From the NCBI GenBank assembly GCA_964630925.1, contig CAZVZK010000013.1:45950-109949 (forward strand): a DNA stretch of 64,000 nucleotides, read 5' to 3'. Positions within the stretch are counted from its first letter, which is position 1. Each line of letters starts with the position of its first letter. Under the pieces are notes generated by a model that saw only the letters and a list, made by a program, of their open reading frames with translations, was not told where the DNA came from and ran no database searches. Positions 48,350 to 57,166 of this stretch are shown piece by piece. Made by a program: the position numbers and the translations under genes. Origin of the DNA: RGDT01 sp964630925 (GTDB taxonomy: Bacteria > Planctomycetota > Planctomycetia > Gemmatales > Gemmataceae).

Positions 48350-49063
48350 ATGCCCACTACCCCGGTCGAACCACCACCGCCGCCGCGCGCGATGGCCCTC
48401 TTCGATGGCCAGAACCTCTTTCACGCCGCCAAGGAACAGTTCGGCTACTCCTTCCCCAACTATGACCCGTTCGCCCTGGCGGCGATGGTGTGCAACTGGC
48501 GGGGGTGGCAGTTGGTGGAGGCACGCTTCTACACGGGCGTCCCGGATATCGCCATCAACAGGTTCTGGAACATCTTCTGGAACAACAAGATCAGGGCGAT
48601 GAAGCGGCGCGGCGTGAAAGTGTTCCAACGGATGACGAGGGAGAGGACGAGGGAAGCCGTCCTTGACGGAAGCGAGGTGATCCGATTCCCCGGCCAAGCG
48701 CCGCTGCCGGCCGGGACGACGCTGCATCTGGCCGACGGCAGCGTCGTGCCGAGCGGGACGGAGATCAGGGTCCGGATGGGGGTGGAGAAGGGGATCGACG
48801 TTCTCATCGCGGTGGACATGATCCGCCAGGCCCATTCCAAGGCCTACGACGCACTGATCCTCTTCTCCCAGGATCAGGACCTGGCCGAGGCGGTCACCGG
48901 CGTGTTTGAGGTCGCACGGGAGCAGGGGCGCCGTGTTGAGCTGGCTTCGGCATACCCGGACGGGCCCGGCCAGAAGGGCATCAACATGACCAAGCCCATC
49001 CCGATCAACAAGGCCGACTCCGACCCCTGCATCGATAAGGCGGACTACCGCCCGACCAGTTGA
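48350..49063 (+). CDS. NYN domain (PIN-like) nuclease-type protein
   Basis: 237 residues, ATG 48350; TTG 48326 is in frame but overlaps the terminator region. The NYN/LabA fold is recognisable: MALFDGQNLFHAAKEQFG (first catalytic Asp), LVEARFYTGVPD, GIDVLIAVDMIRQAHSKAYD (second Asp) and LILFSQDQDLAEAVTGVFEV (the terminal acidic pair). All expected metal-binding Asp residues are present, so an RNase activity is plausible. The middle holds a basic segment (KIRAMKRRGVKVFQRMTRER) suited to nucleic-acid contact. The operator-promoter-attenuator leader upstream suggests tight control. Confidence 0.85.
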   Translation: MPTTPVEPPPPPRAMALFDGQNLFHAAKEQFGYSFPNYDPFALAAMVCNWRGWQLVEARFYTGVPDIAINRFWNIFWNNKIRAMKRRGVKVFQRMTRERTREAVLDGSEVIRFPGQAPLPAGTTLHLADGSVVPSGTEIRVRMGVEKGIDVLIAVDMIRQAHSKAYDALILFSQDQDLAEAVTGVFEVAREQGRRVELASAYPDGPGQKGINMTKPIPINKADSDPCIDKADYRPTS

Positions 49064-49197
49064 CGGTTGAAGGGCGAGTCGGCCACATCGTGCAAGCGGA
49101 GAAGGACGGTGAGGGCCGGGCGGTGTACGGCGTCATCTTCAGGTACGAGATCCGCCGCGTCGATGCGTAGGATGCCCTGCGCGTCACGCCCCTATGA
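49064..49197 (+). pseudogene. 3' remnant of a paralogue of the following gene
   Basis: A frame from 49063 encodes HIVQAEKDGEGRAVYGVIF and EIRRVDA, then an in-frame TAG (49168-49170), then DALRVTPL and TGA. The last 40 residues of the next gene read LIVQAEAGPDGKAVYGVIF, IRRVDAKEIERITPL, so the two align end to end with the stop replacing a Lys codon. No 5' part is present; the remnant abuts the NYN stop. Confidence 0.82.
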
Positions 49198-49210
49198 GTG
49201 AGGCACCGAC

Positions 49211-51532
49211 ATGCGCCCGCTCCTCATGCTGCTCCTGGCTGCGGCGTCGGCCCCCGCCGCAGCGCCTCCGGCGCCGTGGAAGCTCACTGCCGAGGATCGG
49301 CGCTTCCTCGACGGGCTGTTCACCTTCATCATCGACCCCACGGGGGCGGAGCGTGTCGAGGCCCCGGTCCTTCAGGCCGAGAGATGGCGGCCACGCCTGA
49401 AAGCGGTGACACGCCCTGTGTGGCGGCTCGCGGGCGGCCCCGGTAGGCCGTCCCGCCTCCTCGGCGCCGACGGCGGGGAATTCATCCTGCGGGGTGGAGT
49501 TAAACGCCACGACTTCGTCGCGGAGTGTCGGGCGCGGGTGGCCGCCGAGGAGGGGCCGGGCGGTGAGGAGATCGCCTTCGCACGGATGCGGCGTGGGGAT
49601 CTCGATGAGATCGTCATCGCCGCGTGGCTGCACCGCCTCGGCCAAGAGCCCTTGGCCGCACGGTATCTGGCCAGCGTGGACCGGGACGAGGCGTTGCGCT
49701 CGCTCCGGCGCTCCCTCGCGCTCCAGAGGCGCGAGGCGATGGTGTGGGCCTTCGTGACGGGAGCGGACGAGGCCGCGCGGAGCCACGCCGAACGCCTCGT
49801 CCGCCACTACCCGGACGAGCTGGCATCCAGCGAGGCGCCGGCCATCCTGGCCGACCTGAAGCGCCGCGCGGGCCGGCCACCGCGCACGTTCCCTCCGCCT
49901 GGCTTCTCCCGTTGGGCCGTGGCCAATCGGATCAAGCACCTCATCGAATCCCTGGAAGACATCGAGCGACTGCCGGAGCTGTATCGCAACTTCTGGCTCC
50001 CATTACGCTTCGACCCGAGGGCGGCCGCGTTGATCGAGATCGGCGACGAGGCCGTCCCCGCCCTGCTCGATGCCGTCGAGAAGGACACGAGGCTCGCCCG
50101 CGCCTGGGGCCATTCGCGTGAGATGAGTACGTTCCCGCCCGTGCTGACCGTCCGAGAGGCCGCGCTCGCCGCCCTCCTGCGAATCTGGAAGGCGGATCGC
50201 TACCTGGGCGAGTGCATCCCACCCGGTGTCATCGGCCTGCCCACCAAGGAGGAGCATCAGGAGGCCGTGAGGCGGCTGCGCGCCTACTGGCGGCAGATGA
50301 ACGGACTACCCATCGAGCGCCGTATGCTCGCTCACCTCGCCGACCCGAAGGCCGACGGGAACGCATGGCGCGAGGCGGCCTACAACTTGGGCAATTGCGT
50401 GGAAGAGTGGAAGAAGGAGACCCCACGCCGGAGGCCGAGCCCGCTCTTCGCCCTGGATCGGCCGACGGCGGCCGAGGCGATCCTGGCAACGATGGATCGG
50501 GATCTGGCGCTCCAGAAGGCGGATGAAGACGACGAGCGTTTCGACAGGTCCGCGTCCGCCCGCTCATACCTCGACGACCTGGCACGGCTCCGCGACCCGC
50601 GCAGTCTGGTTCTGCTGCATCGCCGCATCCACACGGCGGGCGAGGAGCGTTACGAGCTGATGCTGGCTTGTCTGGCTCTGGGCTCAACCGGCCCGGTGCT
50701 GGCGTTCGCGCGAGCATTCGAGAAGGAAGGCATCATCCTTCCGCCCGGCAAGGCCGGCGAGAAGGCGCTTGGCCGCGCCGTCGGCCTCCTGATCCGCGCC
50801 CGTCTGCCGGAATGCGAACGCGCGCTGGTGGCGGGCACGTCTCCCCGCCACCCGCTCGGCCCCACCATCCGAGCCCGCATCCGGGCCTGGGCCAAGTCGC
50901 ACGGGGATGACGTATGGTCACGACACCCGTTCTTCGTCCCGGTCCTTGAGGCGGCCCTGAGCGACAGGACGCATGCGGACGCCATCGCGCGGAGGGAAGG
51001 GCGAGGCGTTGCGACGGAAACGAGTGGCAGGATTAGCTACCGCCGCCTCCCCGAGGGCTTTCCCACCATACTGAAGATGGCGCAGCAACGTTGGTGTGAT
51101 CTCGCCGCCGAGGCGCTCGCCGACAACATCGCGGGGCTGCCCTTCTACACCCGCCTCGCCACGGACGCCGACAACCGGCTCGACGCCATCAAGGCGTTCG
51201 TGGCACGCTTCAAGGGCCGTCTGCGCCCGAGTACCGAGGAAGAGCGGCGGACGCTCGCCTTCCACTCACTCGTGCCCGACATCCGCCCGCTGGGCCGTGC
51301 CGCGACGGAGGCAGACGTGAAGGCTGGGCGCGCCGTCTTCCACCTCGGCGGTAAGGGCAAGCCGATCACGCTGAAGTCGCCCGCCGCCGCCGAGGTGGAC
51401 GGTGAGAGCGGCCTCATTGTCCAGGCGGAGGCCGGGCCGGATGGGAAGGCGGTGTACGGCGTGATCTTCCAAACCGCTATCCGTCGCGTGGACGCGAAGG
51501 AGATCGAGCGTATCACGCCCCTCACGGAATAA
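49211..51532 (+). CDS. Large secreted alpha-helical protein, unknown
   Basis: 773 residues with a signal peptide (MRPLLMLLLAAASAPAAAPP). The protein is mostly helical with HEAT-like stretches (DPRAAALIEIGDEAVPALLD, REAALAALLRIWKADRYL) as found in PBS/HEAT-like planctomycete proteins, and a C-terminal beta domain (AVFHLGGKGKPITLKSPAAA, LIVQAEAGPDGKAVYGVIFQ). No catalytic motif was recognised. A degraded fragment of a sister gene lies directly upstream, so the family has been duplicated here. The HEAT-like parts suggest protein-protein contact. Confidence 0.75.
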   Translation: MRPLLMLLLAAASAPAAAPPAPWKLTAEDRRFLDGLFTFIIDPTGAERVEAPVLQAERWRPRLKAVTRPVWRLAGGPGRPSRLLGADGGEFILRGGVKRHDFVAECRARVAAEEGPGGEEIAFARMRRGDLDEIVIAAWLHRLGQEPLAARYLASVDRDEALRSLRRSLALQRREAMVWAFVTGADEAARSHAERLVRHYPDELASSEAPAILADLKRRAGRPPRTFPPPGFSRWAVANRIKHLIESLEDIERLPELYRNFWLPLRFDPRAAALIEIGDEAVPALLDAVEKDTRLARAWGHSREMSTFPPVLTVREAALAALLRIWKADRYLGECIPPGVIGLPTKEEHQEAVRRLRAYWRQMNGLPIERRMLAHLADPKADGNAWREAAYNLGNCVEEWKKETPRRRPSPLFALDRPTAAEAILATMDRDLALQKADEDDERFDRSASARSYLDDLARLRDPRSLVLLHRRIHTAGEERYELMLACLALGSTGPVLAFARAFEKEGIILPPGKAGEKALGRAVGLLIRARLPECERALVAGTSPRHPLGPTIRARIRAWAKSHGDDVWSRHPFFVPVLEAALSDRTHADAIARREGRGVATETSGRISYRRLPEGFPTILKMAQQRWCDLAAEALADNIAGLPFYTRLATDADNRLDAIKAFVARFKGRLRPSTEEERRTLAFHSLVPDIRPLGRAATEADVKAGRAVFHLGGKGKPITLKSPAAAEVDGESGLIVQAEAGPDGKAVYGVIFQTAIRRVDAKEIERITPLTE

Positions 51533-51537
51533 CCGAC

Positions 51538-54477
51538 TCACGCCTTCAGCATTCGGGCCGCCGTCAACAGCTTCTCGAAGTCCGCCCGCCCTCGCAGAGG
51601 GTCCAGGTCGGGGTCGCCCGGCAGGTACTCCCAGCCGAAGCCCTTGTTCAGCGCCGCACGCAGCCGGGCCACCGCTTTCGCCGGCTCGCCGGTCAGGGCG
51701 TACACGCACCCCGCCTGGTACAACGCCTCACCATCCGGCTCGCCCTCCAACACTCGCAGGATGAGCTTCTGTGCCTCCGCGTTCTTCCTCAGCCGCGCCA
51801 GCACCACCGCCCGGCCCGCCAACGCCGGGACGTGGTCCGGGTACAGCTCCAACACCCGCGCCAGCGCCTTGCTCGACTTCTCTTGATCCTTCAAATGCTC
51901 CGCCCAGATGTTCGCCTGCCCCATCAGCGCCGCCCGCGACGACGGGTTCAGCTTCAGCGCCTCCTCCATGTCCTTCAGCGCCCCCTCGGGGTCCATCCCC
52001 CGCCGTGCCACGCCACGCGCCACCCAGTCGAGGTCCTCCGTCGGCGTCAGCGCGATTCCCGCCGCCCAGTCCTTCTTCGCCGCCAACTCGTCCTTGTTCT
52101 TGCGGTGGATGCGCGACCTCGCGAAGTACAATCGCGCGTTCTCCAACCCGGCGTCCATCGCCGCGTCGATGTCCTTCATGGCACCAACGAGGTCCCCACT
52201 GGACTCCCGCGCCAGCGCGCGGTCGAAGTGGGTGATCAGCCGCCCCGGCGCCAGCCCCAGCGCCTTCGTGAAGTCGGCCTCCGCACGCGCGTACTCCTTG
52301 CGCCGCATGAGCACCAGCCCGCGGTTGACGTACGGCCCCGCGGCGTCCGGCGCCAGCGCGATGCACGCCGTGTACGCCTCCAGCGCCGCCGCGTCCCGGC
52401 CCACGCCCTCGCTCGCCAGCCCTTGCAGGAACATGGCCCAGAAGTCGTCCGGCCTCTTCTCCAACACCCCGCCCAGCAGCGCCAGGGCCGCGTGGTGCCG
52501 GCCCGTGCCCACCCGCTCACGGGCCAGCAGGAGCCGGCCCCGGATGTCCGACGGAGGCGCCGACGCCCGCCGCCGCGCCTCCTCCGATGGCTCATAGCCC
52601 GCGTCGAGGATGTCGGCACGCTGCGCCCACACCGCCGGCGTGTCACCCAGCACGTCCGCCGCCTCATCGTTGAAGGCGCGTGCCGCCTTCAGGTCGCCGG
52701 CCTCCAGACGCGACCTGGCCAGCAGCAGGAGCAGATCCCCCCGCTCGCCGGTCACCCCGGCCATGCCGGCCAGGCTCAGGGCGTCGCGGGCATGCTTCTC
52801 GCCCTCCCCGCGCTGGCCGGCGCTCTCGGGCCGCGTCGCCAGCAACATCTGGGCGTGGCGGAAGTGCTTCTTGAACCCCTCCGCCGCGACGCGGCGCTGC
52901 TCGGCCTCGCGCGCCGTCAACGCTGAGTGCCCCGCGAACACCGCCAGGGCGGCGAACAGCACGGCGGCCCCGGCTACCAGACGCCCACGCAGCACAGGCG
53001 AGCGCCGCCACCACTTCGCCATCGCCTCCCGGCCCCACGGCTCTGCGGCGTGCAAGAGCGGTCGGTCCTCGAGTTGACGGCGGATGTCCTCGCGCAGGTC
53101 CGCCGCGGAGGCGTAGCGGCGGGCCGGGTCGGCCTCCAGGCACTTGCGGACGATGGCGTCCGCCGCCGGGGACACGGCGGGGTTGTGCTCGCGCGGCGAG
53201 GGCGGCGCCTTGCGGCGGTCGGCGAGCATCATCGTGATGGCCGCCTGAGTCCCGGCCTCGTCGGCGGCCAGACGCACCAGCGGGAACGGGAATCGTCCCG
53301 TGAGCAGCTCGAATAGCACCACGCCGAGGGAGTAGACATCGCAGCGGGCGTCCACATGCGCCACGCCGGTGCGGCACGCCTCCAACTGCTCGGGCGACAT
53401 GTAAGGCAGCGTCCCGCCCATGAGGGCCGCCCCCGGCTCGCGCAGGCGCACGTCCTCGCCGACGTTGAAGTCGAGGAGCATCGGCACGCCGTCGTCGGTG
53501 ATCAGGACGTTGGCGGGCTTGATGTCGCGGTGCAGGATGCCGCGCTCGTGGGCGTGCGTCAGGGCGTCGGCCAGGCATCCGGCCAGCCAGAGCGCCGCCG
53601 ACGGGTAGTCGCGCGCGGCCGCGGGGACGCGGCAGGGCGTCGGCAGGAGGCGGAACAGCGCCTCGGCCTCGGCTGGCAGGCCGGCCCCCAGCGACCGCAC
53701 GACGGCGGCCAGGGTGAGGCGGCCCTGGTAGGGCATGCAGATGGCCTGGAGGTCGTCGGTCTTGTGGACGGAGTAGACGGGGACGATGTGCGTGTGCTGG
53801 AGCCGGGCCAGGAAGCGCGTCTCGGGGCCCACGTCGGGCGCCACCTTGAGCGCCACCGGCCTGCCGGCCAGGGCCTCCTGCCGTGCCAGGAAGACACGGC
53901 CGAAGGCTCCGCGGCCGATCTCCTCGGAGAGGTCGAACCCGCAGAACGACTGCCCCGCCTCGGGCAGCTTGATGGGGCTGCGCTCGACGACGGCTTCGGC
54001 ACCGGCGTGGCGGAAACGCCGCGCCGCCACCGTGTTCGAGCCGGCCGCCGCCGACTCGATACGCACCGACCCCGGCTCGGGCACCCCGAAGAGAGGGCCG
54101 GGCGCCGTGACGGCGCTGAGGAAAACGCTCTGCTCCTCGTCGGCGGGCCAGCCGTCCACGCAGACGCCGTAGCGGCTGGCGTACTCCTCCGGGCGCGGGT
54201 GCTGGCCGGCCTGCTTGCGGAGGCGGTACTCCTCGAACGCGATCTCCTGCAGGCTCTCGCGGTCGCTGAACAGGGAGGGGAAGTCGGCGCGGTAGTACTC
54301 CAGACCGCGTGGGGCGTCGGACCCCCACCCCATCTCCATGTCGATGCGGACAAGCTCGCGCAGGACGGCGGGGTACATGTCGTCCCCCTCGGGCGGCAGG
54401 AACGCCCGCAGGTCCGCCGCGCCGGCGGAATGGCGTGCGTCCTCGAACGCCTCGACGTATTCATCCAGCGTCGGCAT
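51538..54477 (-). CDS. Membrane Ser/Thr protein kinase with TPR tail
   Basis: 979 residues from ATG 54477. The kinase domain (about 195-480) has the glycine loop EIGRGAFGRVFLARQ, the ATP Lys in VALKVA, HRDIKPANVLIT (catalytic loop) and LLDFNVGEDVR, where the metal-binding motif is DFN instead of DFG, a substitution common in planctomycete kinases. GGTLPYMSPEQL and DARCDVYSLGVVLFELLTGR complete the fold. A membrane span (about 515-535) follows, then a TPR array to the C-terminus (YVNRGLVLMRRKEYARAEAD, FTKALGLAPG). The N-terminal 190 residues are a planctomycete-specific extension. Kinase inside, TPR outside is likely. Confidence 0.9.
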   Translation of the reverse strand: MPTLDEYVEAFEDARHSAGAADLRAFLPPEGDDMYPAVLRELVRIDMEMGWGSDAPRGLEYYRADFPSLFSDRESLQEIAFEEYRLRKQAGQHPRPEEYASRYGVCVDGWPADEEQSVFLSAVTAPGPLFGVPEPGSVRIESAAAGSNTVAARRFRHAGAEAVVERSPIKLPEAGQSFCGFDLSEEIGRGAFGRVFLARQEALAGRPVALKVAPDVGPETRFLARLQHTHIVPVYSVHKTDDLQAICMPYQGRLTLAAVVRSLGAGLPAEAEALFRLLPTPCRVPAAARDYPSAALWLAGCLADALTHAHERGILHRDIKPANVLITDDGVPMLLDFNVGEDVRLREPGAALMGGTLPYMSPEQLEACRTGVAHVDARCDVYSLGVVLFELLTGRFPFPLVRLAADEAGTQAAITMMLADRRKAPPSPREHNPAVSPAADAIVRKCLEADPARRYASAADLREDIRRQLEDRPLLHAAEPWGREAMAKWWRRSPVLRGRLVAGAAVLFAALAVFAGHSALTAREAEQRRVAAEGFKKHFRHAQMLLATRPESAGQRGEGEKHARDALSLAGMAGVTGERGDLLLLLARSRLEAGDLKAARAFNDEAADVLGDTPAVWAQRADILDAGYEPSEEARRRASAPPSDIRGRLLLARERVGTGRHHAALALLGGVLEKRPDDFWAMFLQGLASEGVGRDAAALEAYTACIALAPDAAGPYVNRGLVLMRRKEYARAEADFTKALGLAPGRLITHFDRALARESSGDLVGAMKDIDAAMDAGLENARLYFARSRIHRKNKDELAAKKDWAAGIALTPTEDLDWVARGVARRGMDPEGALKDMEEALKLNPSSRAALMGQANIWAEHLKDQEKSSKALARVLELYPDHVPALAGRAVVLARLRKNAEAQKLILRVLEGEPDGEALYQAGCVYALTGEPAKAVARLRAALNKGFGWEYLPGDPDLDPLRGRADFEKLLTAARMLKA

Positions 54478-54571
54478 GACACGTGTCCCCCGCGTAGATA
54501 ATACCACATGCGCGGCCCCGGCCCGCCAGCCCGGCGCGGCGCCGGGCACACTACCCCTCGGGTCAACGGCG

Positions 54572-55288
54572 ATGCTCGAACGCTCCTTTCTTGACGCCCT
54601 GCGGTCCGACCCCAACGACGACCTCGCGCGCGTCACCTACATGGACTGGCTCGACGAGCAGGGCGACGAACGCGGCGAGCTGCTGCGCGGCGAGCTGGCC
54701 GGCGTGGGCCTCGCCCGCCTCAGCGCCATCGCCGCGGCGGCCGACCCCGAGTGGCTGGCCGTGGCGTCGCTGATGGCACGACGCGTCGAGGCAGCCTGGC
54801 GCGTCGCCCGCCCCGCGTTCGCCGCCGTCGCCCCCGCCGCCGACCCGATCACCTGGCCCGAGGCACGCGACGGCATCGCCGAGGCGTTCGCCGCCCTGCG
54901 CCACCCACGCGACGAAGACTTCCTCGTCCCCTACGACTTCGCCCTGTTCCAGACGATGTACCCCGGCGGCTGGTTCCGCGACGGCGGCCCGCGCCTCGAA
55001 CAATCGCTGTGGGCGCCGTCGATGGTGCTGGAGCGGACGCGGGAGTGGTACGATGAGGACCACATCGCCGATGTCGACGTCGGCCCGGATGACCTGTGGC
55101 TGTCCATCGCCACGCCCTGGTCGATCCACCACGAGCAGTTCCTGTGCTGCTCGGCGGCCTCCCGGCACTTCGGCAGCGTCGTCCTGCACGACGACGACGG
55201 GCACCCGGTGTGGGCGGCCTCGAGCGCCGTCGCATCGAGCTACCTAGAATTCCTCAGGCGGCTCGCCCCGCCGAGGGACCGACCATGA
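54572..55288 (+). CDS. TIGR02996 domain protein
   Basis: 238 residues, ATG 54572. The domain is at 1-45 (LERSFLDALRSDPNDDLARV, TYMDWLDEQGDERGELLRG). The rest (FAALRHPRDEDFLVPYDFAL, FRDGGPRLEQSLWAPSMVLE, DDLWLSIATPWSIHHEQFLC) has no LRR and resembles SMI1/KNR4-type surface proteins by eye, ending in FGSVVLHDDDGHPVWAASS. Its stop overlaps the next start (ATGA), making it the first gene of the strand leading to the Bat operon. Confidence 0.8.
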   Translation: MLERSFLDALRSDPNDDLARVTYMDWLDEQGDERGELLRGELAGVGLARLSAIAAAADPEWLAVASLMARRVEAAWRVARPAFAAVAPAADPITWPEARDGIAEAFAALRHPRDEDFLVPYDFALFQTMYPGGWFRDGGPRLEQSLWAPSMVLERTREWYDEDHIADVDVGPDDLWLSIATPWSIHHEQFLCCSAASRHFGSVVLHDDDGHPVWAASSAVASSYLEFLRRLAPPRDRP

Positions 55289-55995
55289 CCACCCGCACCT
55301 ACAGGACCAACCTCCGCTGCGAGGGCTGCCTCGCCGCCATCAAGCCGCTGTTCGACGCCGAGCCGGGCGTCGCGTCGTGGGAGGCCGACGTGTCCTCCCC
55401 CGACAGGACGGTCACCGTCCACTCCGACACCGTCACGCCGGCCCGCGTCGGCGAGCTGCTGCGTCAGGCCGGCTACGAGTCCCTCGGCGAGGTCGAGCGG
55501 CCCGCCGCCCCGCCCGCCGACGAGAGGCCGGTGACGTACCTGCCGCTGGCCCTGCTGCTGCTGTTCCTGCTCGGCGGCACGCTGATCCTCCAGGTCCGCA
55601 CCGGCTGGAACGCCGCACGCGGGATGGGCGACTTCATGGGCCTGTTCTTCGTGGCGTTCGCGTTCTTCAAGCTGCTGGATCTGCCCGGCTTCGCGGCGAC
55701 GTACCGGGGCTACGACCTGATCGCCGCCCGCGCCCCGGCGTGGGGTTATCTGTATCCTTTCGTCGAGCTGTCGCTCGGGGTCGCGTATCTCCTTACCTGG
55801 CACGAGAGGGTCGTCAACGGCGTGACGCTCGTCGTCATGACCGTCGGCGCGCTGGGCGTCCTGCGGACGTTGCTCGACGGGCGCAGGATTCGCTGTGCAT
55901 GCCTGGGGTCGGTGTTCAATCTGCCGATGTCTTGGATCTCGTTGGCGGAGGACGCCGTGATGGCCGTGATGGCGGGCGTCATGCTGGCGATGTGA
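55285..55995 (+). CDS. HMA domain fused to MauE/DoxX-like membrane domain
   Basis: 236 residues. Residues 1-75 form a heavy-metal-associated domain with the motif RCEGCLAAIKPLFDAEPGV (Cys-x-x-Cys), a metal or thiol-binding site. Residues 92-236 form four or five membrane spans resembling MauE/DoxX (LPLALLLLFLLGGTLILQV, LFFVAFAFFKLLDLPGFAAT, YLYPFVELSLGVAYLLT, VVMTVGALGVL), with a CACLG motif (about 207-211) that is typical of the MauE family and suits disulfide/thiol transfer. A role in metal-thiol chemistry at the membrane is inferred. Overlaps the previous gene by ATGA. Confidence 0.8.
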   Translation: MTTRTYRTNLRCEGCLAAIKPLFDAEPGVASWEADVSSPDRTVTVHSDTVTPARVGELLRQAGYESLGEVERPAAPPADERPVTYLPLALLLLFLLGGTLILQVRTGWNAARGMGDFMGLFFVAFAFFKLLDLPGFAATYRGYDLIAARAPAWGYLYPFVELSLGVAYLLTWHERVVNGVTLVVMTVGALGVLRTLLDGRRIRCACLGSVFNLPMSWISLAEDAVMAVMAGVMLAM

Positions 55996-56015
55996 TCGCC
56001 AGCGCTGGTGAGGGA

Positions 56016-56144
56016 ACGCCCACCCCTAAAGGGGTGGGCTACGAGCCCGAAGGCCCCTGAAGGGGCCGAAAACGATGTGGTTCTTAGTCTTAGCCCCCTT
56101 CGAGGGGGCTTTGGTTCGTAGCCCACCCCTTCAGGGGTGGGCGT
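56016..56144. repeat. Nested inverted repeat before the Bat operon
   Basis: Left arm 56016-56047 and right arm 56113-56144 are inverted and differ at 2 of 32 bases. Each arm is itself a hairpin: CCCACCCCT-aaa-AGGGGTGGG type. The middle has two further hairpins, GGCCCCTGAAGGGGCC and GCCCCCTTCGAGGGGGC. It ends 6 bases before ATG 56150 and 15 bases before ATG 56159, so its right arm lies in the leader of the first VWA gene. Confidence 0.85.
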
Positions 56145-56158
56145 CTCGGATGTACCCG

Positions 56159-57166
56159 ATGTTCCATTTCGCCTCGCCGTGGATGCTTCTCCTGCTCGCC
56201 GTGCCGGCGCTGCTCCTCTGGCGGCGCGGGCGCGGGGCCGCCGTGCCGCACCCGGACCTGCGCCTCCTCGAAGGCCTCTCCGGCGGGACCTCGTGGCCGG
56301 CCCGGCACGGCATGTTCACGCTCCACATCCTTACGCTGGTGATGCTCGCCGTCGCACTGGCGGGGCCGCGCTGGCCCGACCTGCGCACACGGCTCGACAC
56401 AGACGGCATCGCGCTCATGATGGCGGTGGACGTGAGCGGCAGCATGGCCGAGCGTGACTTCGTCTGGGAGGACGAGGCGGTCAGCCGTCTGGAGGCCGTG
56501 CAGCGTCTGTTCAGCCTGTTCGTCGCCGGCGGGCGGGCCGGCGAGACACGCTTCGAAGGCAGGGCGGCGGACCTCGTCGGTCTTGTGCGTTTCGCCACCC
56601 GGCCCGAGGTCGCGTGCCCGCTCACCCTCCAGCACCGCACGCTGCTGGGGATGCTGGAGGCCGAACAGCCCCGCGCCACGCCGGGTGAGGGCGAGACGAA
56701 CATCTCCGACGCCCTGGCCCTGGCGCTATCACGGCTCAAGGCCGCCGGCCCGCGCCGCAAGGTCCTGGTGCTTCTCACCGACGGCGAGCACAACGTCGTG
56801 GCGCCGGCGTCGGGGTGGACGCCGCGGCAGGCGGCGCAGGTGGCGGCCAGCCTGGGGGTGGCCGTCCACGCCATCGACGCCGGAAGCGACGACCTCAAGC
56901 CGGGCGAGTCGCCGGCGGCGCGGGCCAACGCCGTCGAGACGCTCAAGGACATCGCCCAGATCACCGGCGGCGAGTATCTGCCGGCGTCGGACACGCGGGC
57001 GCTGGCGGCGGCGCTGCGGCGCATCGACCGGCTGGAGCGTTCGACCATCACCAGCTTCCAGTATCGCCGGTACCACGAGGGCTACCCGTGGTTCGGGCTG
57101 GCTTCGTTCGTCCTCTTCGTGCTGGCCGAGGTGCTGGGCCGGACCGTCTGGAGGAGGCTGCCGTGA
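56159..57166 (+). CDS. BatA-like VWA domain membrane protein
   Basis: 335 residues from ATG 56159 (MFHFASPWMLLLL is the usual Bat opening); ATG 56150 is an equally possible start. Two membrane spans at the N-terminus (about 4-22 and 52-72) and one at the end (about 305-325) surround a von Willebrand A domain: MMAVDVSGSMAERDF (MIDAS DxSxS), NISDALALALSRLKAA and KVLVLLTDGEHNVV. BatA proteins in other bacteria form a membrane complex with BatB-E linked to stress or cell-envelope integrity. The leader contains the repeat 56016-56144. Confidence 0.88.
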   Translation: MFHFASPWMLLLLAVPALLLWRRGRGAAVPHPDLRLLEGLSGGTSWPARHGMFTLHILTLVMLAVALAGPRWPDLRTRLDTDGIALMMAVDVSGSMAERDFVWEDEAVSRLEAVQRLFSLFVAGGRAGETRFEGRAADLVGLVRFATRPEVACPLTLQHRTLLGMLEAEQPRATPGEGETNISDALALALSRLKAAGPRRKVLVLLTDGEHNVVAPASGWTPRQAAQVAASLGVAVHAIDAGSDDLKPGESPAARANAVETLKDIAQITGGEYLPASDTRALAAALRRIDRLERSTITSFQYRRYHEGYPWFGLASFVLFVLAEVLGRTVWRRLP

